In this document: piece after piece, positions 35,801 to 48,182 of the stretch | How positions within the stretch are numbered: position 1 is the first letter of the stretch | Layout of the letters: each line of letters opens with the position of its first letter | DNA from: Armigeres subalbatus | Taxonomy: Eukaryota > Arthropoda > Insecta > Diptera > Culicidae | DNA length: 64,000 nt | Reading direction: 5' to 3' | Assembly (NCBI RefSeq): GCF_024139115.2 | Contig: NC_085139.1 | Location: 137,509,121 to 137,573,120, forward strand | The notes under the pieces: generated by a model | Database searches by the model: none | Told to the model about the DNA's origin: nothing | The model's input: the letters and a program-made list of their open reading frames with translations, nothing else | Made by a program: the position numbers and the translations under genes

Positions 35801-38800
35801 CAACCCAAACCAATCCAAACCAATCCAAACCAACCAAACCAATCCAAACCAATCCAAACCAATCCAAACCAATCCCAAACCAATCCAAATCCAACCAAAC
35901 CAACCAAACCAATCCAAACCAATCCAAACCAACCAAACCAATCCAAACCAACCAAACCAATCCAAACCAACCAAATCCAATCCAAACCAATCCAAACCAA
36001 TCCAAACCAATCCAAACCAACCAAACCAATCCAAACCAATCCAAACCAATCCAAACCAATCCAAACCAATCCAAACCAACCAAACCAATCCAAACCAATC
36101 CAAACCAATCCAAACCAATCCAAACCAATCCAAACCAATCCAAACCAATCCAAACCAACCAAACCAATCCAAACCAACCAAACCAATCCAAACCAATCCA
36201 AACCAATCCAAACCAACCAAACCAATCCAAACCAACCAAACCAATCCAAACCAATCCAAACCAACCAAACCAATCCAAACCAATCCAAACCAACCAAACC
36301 AATCCAAACCAATCCAAACCAATCCCAAACCAATCCAAACCAATCCAAACCAATCCAAACCAATCCAAACCAATCCCAAACCAATCCAAACCAATCCAAA
36401 CCAATCCAAACCAACCAAACCAATCCAAACCAATCCAAACCAATCCAAACCAATCCAAACCAATCCAAACCAATCCAAACCAACCAAACCAATCCAAACC
36501 AATCCAAACCAATCCAAACCAATCCAAACCAATCCAAACCAATCCAAACCAATCCAAACCAACCAAACCAACCAAACCAATCCAAACCAACCAAACCAAT
36601 CCAAACCAATCCAAACCAACCAAACCAATCCAAACCAATCCAAACCAATCCAAACCAATCCAAACCAATCCAAACCAATCCAAACCAATCCAAACCAATC
36701 CAAACCAATCCAAACCAATCCAAACCAACCAAACCAATCCAAACCAACCAAACCAATCCAAACCAATCCAAACCAATCCAAACCAATCCAAACCAATCCC
36801 AAACCAATCCAAACCAATCCAAACCAATCCAAACCAATCCAAATCCAATCCAAACCAATCCAAACCAATCCAAACCAATCCAAACCAATCCAAACCAATC
36901 CAAACCAATCCAAACCAAATCCAAACCAAACCAATCCAAACCAATCCAAACCAACCAAACCAATCCAAATCCAATCCAAACCAATCCAAACCAACCAAAC
37001 CAACCAAACCAATCCAAACCAATCCAAACCAACCAAACCAATCCAAACCAATCCAAACCAACCAAACCAATCCAAACCAATCCAAACCAATCCAAACCAA
37101 TCCAACCAACCAAACCAATCCAAACCAATCCAAACCAATCCAAACCAATCCAAACCAACCAAACCAATCCAAACCAATCCAAACCAATCCAAACCAACCA
37201 AACCAATCCAAACCAATCCAAACCAATCCAAACCAATCCAAACCAATCCAAACCAATCCAAACCAATCCAAACCAATCCAAACCAATCCAAACCAAATCC
37301 AAACCAATCCAAACCAATCCAAATCCAATCCAAACCAATCCAAACCAATCCAAACCAATCCAAACCAATCCAAACCAATCCAAACCAATCCAAATCCAAC
37401 CAAACCAATCCCAAACCAATCCAAACCAATCCAAACCAATCCAAACCAATCCAAACCAATCCAAACCAATCCAAACCAATCCAAACCAACCAAACCAATC
37501 CAAATCCAATCCCAAACCAATCCCAAACCAACCAAACCAATCCAAACCAATCCAAACCAACCAAACCAACCAAACCAATCCAAACCAATCCAAACCAATC
37601 CAAACCAATCCAAACCAACCAAACCAATCCAAACCAATCCAAACCAATCCAAACCAATCCAAACCAATCCAAACCAATCCAAACCAACCAAACCAATCCA
37701 AACCAATCCAAACCAATCCAAACCAATCCAAACCAATCCAAACCAATCCAAACCAATCCAAACCAATCCAAACCAACCAAACCAATCCAAACCAATCCAA
37801 ACCAATCCAAACCAATCCAAACCAATCCAAACCAACCAAACCAATCCAAACCAATCCAACCAATCCAAACCAATCCAAACCAATCCAAACCAACCAAACC
37901 AATCCAAACCAATCCAAACCAATCCAAACCAATCCAAACCAATCCAAACCAACCAAACCAATCCAAATCCAATCCAAACCAATCCAAACCAATCCAAACC
38001 AATCCAAACCAATCCAAACCAATCCAAACCAACCCAAACCAATCCAAACCAATCCAAACCAATCCAAACCAATCCAAACCAATCCAAACCAATCCAAACC
38101 AACCAAACCAAACCAAACCAATCCAAACCAATCCAAACCAATCCAAACCAATCCAAACCAATCCAAACCAATCCAAACCAATCCAAACCAATCCAAACCA
38201 ATCCAAACCAACCCAAACCAATCCAAACCAATCCAAACCAATCCAAACCAATCCAACCAATCCAAACCAACCCAAACCAATCCAAATCCAACCAAACCAA
38301 CCAAACCAATCCAAACCAATCCAAACCAACCAAACCAATCCAAACCAACCAAACCAATCCAAACCAATCCAAACCAATCCAAACCAATCCAAACCAATCC
38401 AAACCAATCCAACCAATCCAAACCAATCCAAACCAATCCAAACCAACCAAACCAATCCCAAACCAATCCAACCAAACCAATCCAAACCAATCCAAACCAA
38501 TCCAAACCAATCCAAACCAATCCAAACCAATCCAAACCAACCAAACCAATCCAAACCAACCAAACCAATCCAAACCAATCCAAACCAATCCAAACCAATC
38601 CAAACCAATCCAAACCAATCCAAACCAATCCAAACCAATCCAAACCAATCCAAACCAATCCAAACCAATCCAAACCAATCCAAACCAACCAAACCAATCC
38701 AAACCAACCAAACCAATCCAAACCAATCCAAACCAATCCAAACCAATCCAAACCAATCCAAACCAATCCAAACCAATCCAAACCAATCCAAACCAATCCA

Positions 38801-41206
38801 AACCAATCCAAACCAATCCAAACCAATCCAAACCAATCCAAACCAATCCCAAACCAATCCAAACCAATCCAAACCAATCCAAACCAATCCCAAACCAATC
38901 CAAATCCAATCCAAACCAATCCAAACCAATCCAAACCAATCCAAACCAATCCAAACCAATCCAACCAATCCAAACCAATCCAAACCAATCCAAACCAATC
39001 CAAACCAATCCAAACCAATCCAAACCAATCCAAACCAATCCAAACCAATCCAAACCAACCAAACCAATCCAAACCAATCCAAACCAACCAAACCAACCAA
39101 TCCAAACCAACCAAACCAATCCAAACCAACCAAACCAATCCAAACCAATCCAAACCAATCCAAACCAATCCAAACCAATCCAACCAATCCAAACCAATCC
39201 AAACCAACCAAACCAATCCAAACCAATCCAAACCAATCCAAACCAACCAAACCAATCCAAACCAATCCAAACCAATCCAAACCAATCCAAACCAATCCAA
39301 ACCAATCCAAACCAATCCAAACCAATCCAAACCAATCCAAACCAATCCAAACCAATCCAAACCAACCAAACCAATCCAAACCAACCAAACCAATCCAAAC
39401 CAATCCAACCAACCAAACCAATCCAAACCAATCCAAACCAATCCAAACCAATCCAAACCAATCCAAACCAATCCAAACCAATCCAAACCAATCCAAACCA
39501 ACCAAACCAATCCAAACCAATCCAAACCAATCCAAACCAATCCAAACCAACCAAACCAATCCAAACCAATCCAAACCAATCCAACCAAACCAATCCAAAC
39601 CAATCCAAATCCAACCAAACCAATCCAAACCAATCCAAACCAATCCAAACCAACCAAACCAACCAAACCAACCAAACCAATCCCAAACCAATCCAAACCA
39701 ATCCAAACCAATCCAAACCAATCCAAACCAACCAAACCAACCAAACCAATCCAAACCAATCCAAACCAATCCAAACCAACCAAACCAATCCAAACCAATC
39801 CAAACCAATCCAAACCAAACCAACCAAACCAAATCCAAATCCAATCCAAACCAACCAAACCAATCCAAACCAATCCAAACCAATCCAAACCAATCCAAAC
39901 CAATCCAAATCCAACCAAACCAATCCAAACCAATCCAAACCAATCCAAACCAATCCAAACCAACCAAACCAACCAAACCAATCCAAACCAATCCAAACCA
40001 ATCCAAACCAACCAAACCAAACCAAACCAATCCAAACCAATCCAAACCAATCCAAACCAATCCAAACCAATCCAAACCAACCAAACCAATCCAAACCAAT
40101 CCAACCAATCCAAACCAATCCAAACCAATCCAAACCAAACCAATCCAAACCAATCCAAACCAATCCAAACCAATCCAAACCAATCCAAACCAATCCAAAC
40201 CAATCCAAACCAATCCAAACCAATCCAAACCAACCAAACCAATCCAAACCAATCCAAACCAATCCAAACCAATCCAAACCAATCCAAACCAATCCAAACC
40301 AATCCCAAACCAACCAAACCAATCCAAACCAATCCAAACCAATCCAAACCAATCCAACCAAACCAATCCAAACCAACCAAACCAATCCAAATCCAATCCA
40401 AACCAATCCAAACCAACCAAACCAATCCAAACCAACCAAACCAACCAAACCAATCCAAACCAATCCAAATCCAATCCAAACCAACCAAACCAATCCAAAC
40501 CAATCCAAACCAATCCAAACCAATCCAAACCAATCCAAACCAATCCAAATCCAATCCAAACCAATCCAAACCAACCAAACCAACCAAACCAATCCAAACC
40601 AATCCAAACCAATCCAAACCAATCCAAACCAATCCAAACCAATCCAAACCAATCCAAACCAATCCAAACCAATCCAAACCAACCAAACCAATCCAAACCA
40701 ATCCAAACCAATCCAAACCAATCCAACCAATCCAAACCAATCCAAACCAATCCAAACCAATCCAAACCAATCCAACCAAACCAATCCAAACCAATCCAAA
40801 TCCAATCCAAACCAATCCAAACCAATCCAATCCAATCCTAATCCAATCCAAATCCAATCCAAATCCAATCCAAATCCAATCCAAATCCAATCCAAATCCA
40901 ATCCAAATCCAATCCAAATCCAAATCCAATCCAAATCCAATCCAAATCCAATCCAAATCAAAATCCAATCCAAATCAAAATCCAATCCAAATCGAATCCA
41001 ATCCGAATCGAATCCAATCCAAATCCAATCCAAATCAAACCTAAATCCAATCTACATTCAATCCAAATTCAATCCAAGCCAAATCCAATTCAAATCCAAA
41101 CCGAATCAAATGCAATCCAAATCAAAAACAATAAAAATATATTGCAAATCATATCCAAATCCAATCCAAATCAAATCCAAATCCATTTCAAAACCAAATC
41201 ATAATC
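29897..41206 (+). repeat. 11.3-kb satellite, core unit AAACCAATCC
   Basis: More than a thousand units in an unbroken head-to-tail array. The core (about 29990-40820) mixes 10-bp AAACCAATCC with 9-bp AAACCAACC and some 11-bp AAATCCAATCC units. The two edges (29900-29975 and 40825-41035) are almost purely AAATCCAATCC, and the right edge then decays to about 41206. The plus strand is nearly free of G, the few exceptions being mostly CpG in CCCGAATCC and CCGCATCC variants. No unit contains a stop codon in any frame, which produces several stop-free frames of about 3,600-3,800 codons on both strands; these are artefacts. Confidence 0.97.
32520..33560 (+). repeat. Higher-order repeat zone marked by CCCGAATCC variants
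   Basis: CpG-bearing clusters at about 32531, 32817, 33149 and 33489 share the order CCCGAATCC, about twenty bases, CCCGAATCCAT, and most are followed by AAACACAA. Spacing is about 286, 332 and 340 bp, so long multi-unit blocks were amplified. Confidence 0.7.
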
Positions 41207-41209
41207 AAT

Positions 41210-42635
41210 GCACTATGGTCCAGGATACAGATTTACGCGGAAACATGCATTTTACGCCAAAACTATATTTTTTAGAAAAAACTGTTGTTCTTCAAAATTG
41301 TTCAAAATAGCAAGGCCATCATTATGGTACTACCAAACAATAGAGTGGCCCATCATATAAAAAAAATAGCAAATATTTTTTTTATTTCTTGGAATATTAA
41401 CATGTAATGTTCTACAAAGTTGTAGCGCTGCTTATTTCAATCAATTTTGACAAAAAAACTTTTTTTGTAGCTCTTAAGTTGACTGATTTAGAGCAATTTT
41501 ATCTAATTGGATTAGGGTGTACCTAAAAAAAACAGTATTTTTTATCTACTTTTTTTGTTTTAGATTTCTCGAAAAAGTCGTCTTCAGGTGATTTTTAGAG
41601 CTCAAAAAATGCAACTTTTGATGGGTAAATATGTTTGAATCAAATCAAAGTTATAATCGTTTTTCTGTCAAAATTACATTTTTTCATAACTTTTATGTCT
41701 CCGGTTCGGGCAGACCAAAAAAATATGTTTACACTTCATTTGAAAGAGAAATTTATATTCCTTATTATGTCAAAAAATTGGAGATACTTTTTTTTTATCT
41801 CAAGTTTAACCAATTTTACTTAAACTATGTTTTTAAAATAAATTGATATAACTCGACAACGGAAGAAGATACAGACAATATTCTTATAGCAAATTACGCG
41901 TTTTGTAAAGCCCCAAAAGTCTTCAGAAGGTGACATTTGTGCAAAATAAAAAATGAAATGAGCAGATCATGAATATTATTTTTTTGAAGTACACCCTAAT
42001 CCTGATAAGTAAAATTACTCTATACAAGTGAGCTTAAGAGCTACATAAAAAGTTTATATAGCAAAGTTGATTGGAAAAAGCTGAGCTACAACTTTGTAAA
42101 ACATTTTACGTCAATATCCCGCGAAACAAAAAAAAAATGAAATTTCACATTTTTATAAAATGGCCCACCCTATTTTTTGATAACTCTATTATAAGGGCCC
42201 AAGTATCCAGAACAACTTTGTAGAACAATTTTTTTTTCTTAAAAGTATACTTTAGGCCGAAAATGCATCCTTTCTCGTTAATCTTGCAATACGGTGATAG
42301 TGATCAACATACTGTTTTTTTAAGATACACCCTAATCCAATTAGGTAAAATTGCTCTGAATCAGCCAACTTAAGAGCTACAGAAAAAGTTTTTTGTCAAA
42401 AATGATTGGAATAAGCTGCGCTACAACTTTGCAGAACATTACATGTCAATATTACGAGAAATAAAAAAATATTTTCTAATTTTTTTTATATAATGGGCCA
42501 CCCTATTTTTTGGTAGTACCATAATGATGGCCTTACTATGTCGAATAATTTTGTAGAACAACAGTTTTTTCTAAAAAATAAAGCTTTGGCGTAAAATGCA
42601 TGCTTTCGCGTAAATCTGTATCCTGGACCATAGTG
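41210..42635. mobile_element. 1.43-kb foldback element inserted in the satellite edge
   Basis: The left arm starts GCACTATGGTCCAGGATACAG and the right arm ends with its complement. The arms of about 330 bp are roughly 90% identical by eye. AAT on both sides (41207-41209, 42636-42638) may be a 3-bp duplication. A second, more diverged right-arm-like unit at about 41985-42290 means three copies of a ~310-bp unit, one inverted and two direct. Frames at 41631-41846 are AT-rich noise. No transposase. The CACTA start is suggestive of the CACTA group only. Confidence 0.85.
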
Positions 42636-42725
42636 CAATGCTATTCCAATCAAAATCCAATCCAGATCAAATATATGTCCCATACTGAATCAATCCAAAA
42701 TGAATCCAAATTCAATCCAAAATTG
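42636..42725 (+). repeat. Decayed satellite remnant right of the foldback element
   Basis: CAAAATCCAATCCAGATC and GAATCCAAATTCAATCC words resume immediately after the foldback element, so the element landed inside the array's decayed edge. Confidence 0.75.
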
Positions 42726-43782
42726 TAATTTTTAACTTCTTTACTAATCTTCTGACATGTGTGCGGCAGACAACCGGATGTCTGTATTTTTCGATTAAAG
42801 CTTTCTTCCTCAATAATGGTCTACATGTATCCAACTATGGGGTCAGCCGAATGAAAAAAGTTTAATACAGAAAACAAACGTGCTACAGAGAAAATCCTCG
42901 AAACCCGTCAGGCGAAATGCCACATCGCTGTTCAGCTATGTTTATGCATGTAGTTATCCAGTTTCCGAAACAACAGTCAATGCAAATCGGAAGGGAAACG
43001 TACAAAACCTGAACGACTTTGTTCCTATTTGGAACCATGGCGTTTACAATCTACATGCACACACACAGGCAGCGCAATCCAGCATTCTGCATTGTTGAGC
43101 AGAGAATCGTCCAAAGTGCTTGCTTTTTTCGATTTGATCAAACTTGGCAAACTCCGGCATTCACTTGGCTCTAAGCTTTCCATCGAACCAAACGCCCCTC
43201 CATACGTAGGTATATTGCTTGGCTGGTTGTCACAGCAGCAGCTGCAGCGTATGGAATGATTTTCACCGATGGCGATGGTTGCGGTGAAGGTGAACCTTTT
43301 CCCTGGCAGCAGGATGGGATAAGTGGGGTGGAGAAGCAGCAACTTTATTTTTGGCAGAAGTTTCCATCCGAGCTCAAAAGTTGGACGGTTGGAAGCACTC
43401 TCGGAAAGTTTTGCATCATCCACCTTGAACTGGCGGTAAGACCAATCGACGATGGGTTTCTGATTTGGTACGGGGAAATCAATTGGATCAGTTTATGGCT
43501 CGTGAAGGAGGTGCTTGAAGATTTTCAGGCAATTCTTTAAATGCTGAATTTTTTTCGATCGACTCTGTTAACAGATTGCATATGACAACACACTTGATAT
43601 TTTTAATATTTTCAAATTCATCGTTCATATTCTCAAAGCTTTTGGGTTTATCAAAATTCATACATAAAGTGGTTTCATACTATGTTGGCGTCTATGTTGC
43701 AAGCGAAGCCAACTTTTTTACGGAGTATGTTGAAAGGTAGATACTAAAATTCTAGCGACGATAGATAAATGATATGCGGAAC
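42726..43782. other. Unique-looking interval, no recognised gene
   Basis: GC content rises over 43030-43530. Overlapping frames occur on both strands (43025-43423 minus, 43256-43540 plus), without a domain. It is the least repeat-like stretch in this half of the window. Confidence 0.35.
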
Positions 43783-43850
43783 TCCCTTTGGCTTGACGGA
43801 TAGGGTGTCGATCAACTAATCTAAAAGTTGGGGATTTGATTCGCCTTTAT
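43783..43850 (+). repeat. Possible degenerate tRNA-like sequence
   Basis: TTGGCTTGACGGATAGGGTG resembles a Pol III A box, and GGGGATTTGATTCGCC, about 40 bp on, resembles a B box. The cloverleaf is poor, so this would be the decayed head of a SINE. Confidence 0.3.
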
Positions 43851-44449
43851 ACCAAATATGAGTCAGGAGCCTCAAAAATCGCACAGTTGTAAGCGCGATA
43901 AGTTTTAGGGGAAACGTAGTACACTAAGGAACAAAAGAAGTAAATATGATATGGAACCTACCACCCCTTCTTTAGGGTTGACATTGCTTCTTGAAGGGTA
44001 CTTCACCTTCCATGATGTGCGTTGTTATGAACTTCTTTGCTTGATATTGACTGCCATGGTGGGATAAAGTTACTTCAGCTTTGCGCTCGAGTTTTGAATG
44101 GGAAAGAGTAAAAGTTTTTCAATTTGCCATAGCCTAGGAGCGGCACGAGAGCTATCAATACCTAATCGAACTTTATTACATTGATGTCTCTAGCGATATG
44201 TAAATCATAGAAAGTTGATGTTCACGTTTGCCGTCGAATTGGAGATGTGATCATATACCAGCAGTAGTAGCCATTTTAATACATAGTGCACAACCAGAGC
44301 GAAAGGTGGCTTAAATGACGTAATTTCTGCACCGAAAACGGTATTCAATGTGACACCCAACAAATTTGAAATACAAAGTTCCACAAACAGTACAAAAATG
44401 TATTGCACACTTTTTTGGGATATCGTAATGGGGGTGTGATTAATAATTA

Positions 44450-44612
44450 TCCCTTGATGTTCCCTTCTTCTTCCTATTGCCTTAACATTCCGCACTGGTA
44501 CATTGCCTCCTCGCAGTTTAGTGTTCTTTAGGCACTTCCACGTTTGTTAACCACGAGGTTTCTAAGCCAAGTTACCATTTTTGCATTCGTATATCATTAA
44601 GCTGACACGAGA
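44450..44612 (-). mobile_element. SINE 3' body and tail (Feilai-like)
   Basis: On the minus strand: GATATACGAATGCAAAAATGG, TAACTTGGCTTAGAAACCTCG, GTGGAAGTGCC, AACACTAAACTGCGAGG and a GGAAGAAGAAGG tail. The tRNA-like head is missing. Confidence 0.6.
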
Positions 44613-44681
44613 CATTTTTATGGTAAGATAGCCTATCGAAGTTTCACCAGTTGCGAAGTACAGGTCGTTATATAGTTGTAT

Positions 44682-44838
44682 TTATTGAACGGTTACTCAG
44701 TCTTACAATTTCACAACGAGTTTATTATCTACCCGACGTTTCAACACGGGAATTGTGTCTTTTCCAATTCCCGTTTCGGTCTGTCGGGAAGATAATAAAC
44801 TCGTTGTAGAATTGTAAAACTGAGTAGCCGTTCAATAA
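44682..44838. mobile_element. 157-bp foldback, 74-bp arms
   Basis: Arms 44682-44755 and 44765-44838 are inverted copies around a 9-bp loop. The outer word is TTATTGAACGG and the inner one GGGAATTG, with CAACGAGTTTATTATCT within. It differs from the 6597-6849 foldback in sequence but shares its head-to-head design. Confidence 0.8.
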
Positions 44839-45479
44839 ATAATACTCAATCGCACAGTCGATCCATATGTCGTATCCCAACCGAAATGGTTGGACTAATC
44901 CGCCATTGAATGGCGGTGCGACATTCCGTTTCTAAAATCGTCAATAAACTGACGGTACACCTCTCGTTGAAGCGTTGATCTCACCCACACCAACTCTCCC
45001 ACATCGGGTTCGACGCAGCACATATTCAAACAAAATCATCCTCATCATATATCGCATGAACAAGTTTGCGATACGTCTCTCACTTTCTTTTACCCCCGTT
45101 ACTCAATCTTGAACGCATACTTTCGTAGTAGTGTATGGTGTGTTATGTATGTTCGACAATACAAGTACAAGATTTTACGGTAAATTGGGGCTTCCGAATC
45201 ATAACACTCTTATAGGAACAGATAAGGTAATAAAGGAAATTACGAATAATTTCCAAAAGGTTTAACATTAACTCCGAATACTACATCCTTCTCCTTCTGC
45301 TTACTCTTTGGAAGTTGTAAAAAAAATATATTGTAAATGAAATGATTCAACAACGAATGTTACTCCTATATAAGTTGTTTCCCAACAAAATAACACCTTT
45401 TTAGAATCTTTATTGAAGCGTTCAACTGACTTGAAATAATATATATTTAAGTAATTTAGAACTTCTAATCTTACTTTTT
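44839..45479. other. Intergenic, nothing recognised
   Basis: AT-rich with a short perfect hairpin CCGCCATT-G-AATGGCGG near 44900. No coding frame. Confidence 0.45.
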
Positions 45480-47480
45480 TTCAACTTTCATTCAACTTTT
45501 AATCCTATTGTTAATTTCAATTTTACAATTTCTTATGAAAACAATAAAATTCAAAATACAACTCAAGTATAACTTAAATACAAACCTAAACTTATCCCAT
45601 TGAGGCTGATCAACACTCCTTAATTCATATTTATTTGTTCATAATTCATTTTATTTGAGACTTTGTTTTAAACCTCATCCCAATCAAACTCAACTTAATT
45701 CAGTGGTACTTTTCAATCTAAACTACAAGTCGAAAGTCTAAGCCCAATCTTCAAGTACAACATGCAGTTCTTTTTTTTCGCATTTCAAACTTGTCACTTC
45801 AACCCAAAAAATAAAACTTCATTGAAAAGCATCAAATTACTTCTTTAAATCTCATGTTCAAAACCAACCCCGGCTTAAGCTTTTAATACAATTTCAAAAA
45901 CCAGTATTTAAATGAAACTTGAATTCAATAATTCAATCTTGAATTCAATAAGGGCCTGTTCCATATATATTTTATCCGAATCCAAATATTTCAATCAAAT
46001 CTCTAATACAATTCTGCCACAACAATAACTGAAAACTGTATTCTACTTTTAATCTCCATAACCATTATTGAAACCCAATAAATAAATCCAAATCCCAAAA
46101 CTATAATTCAATTTCTAACGTCAATTATATATATCTGACTGGAAATTTTGAGATTAATCGAATCCCAAAAACTAACTGCAATTCCAATTTAAATTTGATT
46201 TTTTCTCTGAATCCAATCTTTAAATACAGGCTCAATTTACATTTTTTGTAAAATCCAATTTTCAAAAGTAATCCATAAAGTCCAAGTTTCGAACAAAAAA
46301 ACTTCGAAGCTAGTCGATTGAAGTAATCTTGAAATTTAGACTTCTAAACCCGAAATCAGGATCCAATCATCAAATCCTTGAAAATCTAAATCCAATTTAC
46401 AAATGAATCTTAGAATTCATAAATATTAAAATCAAGTAAGAATATCATATTGAACTTTTGAACTAATCGTCAAACGAAGATTTCAAATTCAAGCCCTCTA
46501 AAACAAAGATTGATTGCCTCAAATTTCTAACAATCTCAAAATCCAATAGATCTTTAATCCACCATTCCATCTCTACATTCTCTGAATTATTTTCAAATCC
46601 AAATTCAATTTCAAATAAATCTTCTCTCCGTCCCAACTTTAAAACCAATCCAAATCCAATTTAACATTCAAATTCAAACTTCTATCTCATTTTCCATTAT
46701 CAATTTCTCAATTTAATATCAAACTTATTTATTGAAACCTCTGCACACGACTAGAAATCTTACGTGAACTGGAATTTATAAATCCAATACATGAGAACAA
46801 TCTTCAAATTCAATGTTTGCCTCCACATTCTCAGATCGAAATCGCTTTTGGAATGCTTTTACAAAACAAGTTTCCAATCAAATGTCCAAATTTAATCGTC
46901 AACTTTGTCCTCCAGACTTACTGAACAAAATCAGTTCAATTATACTTGAGCCAAATTTAAAATACAATCTTCTTATAACAATTGCAAATTAAATTTTCAA
47001 TGCAATTCGAATAAAATATCTCTATACACTGATATAATCTTCCAAATCGATTTACAAAAGAAATCGCTAAATACTTATTCATAATGCAATCTTGAAGTGA
47101 TTTTATCAATTTTGAATCCCATATACAAATCAAATCTTCAAATACAGTCTCTAAACTAAAACTTTAATTTCAACCTCGGAATTTATTTGTTTGTGCAGTT
47201 GCTAAAACAAATCAGCAATATCTTCTATTGATAATATTAATAACATTAATTCTGAAATTAATGTTTAGATTTTATTTCTAAATTATGTTCTGTTAGTCAA
47301 TCAAACGTCTTCACATGTTAGAACTTTCCACACATTGAAAACTCCAAAACAATATTTTTTCAGTTTGAAACATTAGGTCCTGTAGCACACAATAAATCAT
47401 TCCCAATCAAGAATCTTTAATTCAATCTATAAATGCAAACCCAATACACTGGATTCTGTTTTTACACGATTTATATTTTC
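45480..47480 (+). repeat. G-poor, AATCCAATTT-rich tract, possibly a decayed satellite
   Basis: For about 2 kb the plus strand is visibly short of G and packed with AATCCAA, CAATTT, AAATCC and TTCAAATCC words. This resembles the edge variant AAATCCAATCC of the array at 29897-41206 after long decay. Periodicity is no longer obvious by eye. Confidence 0.5.
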
Positions 47481-47861
47481 TCAATTTTACACTCACCCTA
47501 AATGTCTAACGCATATCAATTATCATGTGATTTTTCTTTGATTTATTCTGGATTTTTTGAAACATGTTGCGAAGAGTTTGGTGGCAAATTGAAGTCACAC
47601 GATCAAAAACACGAGCGAAAAAAATCGTGTAAAAATAAAATCCTGTGTATTCGATATCTTTATTTTAACTCCCTATCAGAACGATTCCCAATAATAAATT
47701 TTATTTATCAATCAAATTTTCAGAAACAAGCTTCAAATCCAGATTTTGACCACACAATCTATTCTTCGGAAGAAACATTCATACCCATTTCTTATGTCTG
47801 ATTATTATCCAAACCTGGGAGCAATATTTTTGTTTAAACCGTTGCCCATGATTTATTCTAG

Positions 47862-48150
47862 ACATCGGATCAGAATCCTACTCGCTCCAATTTGTTTTAA
47901 TCGTCAGAGACCTACTCGCTCTGACTTACTTTAAACCCTCGGAGACCTGCTCGCTCCGGCATTTTTTTTTTTACCTCGGAGACCTACTCGCCCCGGCATT
48001 TTTTTCTAGACCTGGAGACCTGCTCGCTCCAGTCTTTTACTTAATTTATGCCACGGAGACCTGCTCGCTCCGACATTTTTTTTTTTTTTTTTTAACCTCG
48101 AAGACCTGCTCGCTCCGGCATATTTTTTTCATTCCAGACTCGGAGACCAT
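47862..48150 (+). repeat. Minisatellite with CTCGGAGACCTGCTCGCTCCGG core
   Basis: About seven copies, 35-55 bp apart, joined by T-runs of variable length. Each core can fold: CGGAG pairs with CTCCG around ACCTGCTCG. Not CRISPR-like: spacers are T-rich and the organism is eukaryotic. Confidence 0.85.
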
Positions 48151-48182
48151 AGTTAGTAAAAAGGTCGTTGAATAGTTAGCAT

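Noticed and set aside
29897..41206. Canonical telomere repeat
   Set aside because: The unit is not TTAGG or a simple variant of it, and the array is internal in the window, with unique and transposon DNA on both sides.
29835..41310. Five overlapping open frames of about 3,600-3,800 codons, and smaller ones of 91-700 and 2,697 codons, on both strands
   Set aside because: They are consequences of a stop-free 9/10/11-bp satellite unit; all frames encode rotations of the same two decapeptides.
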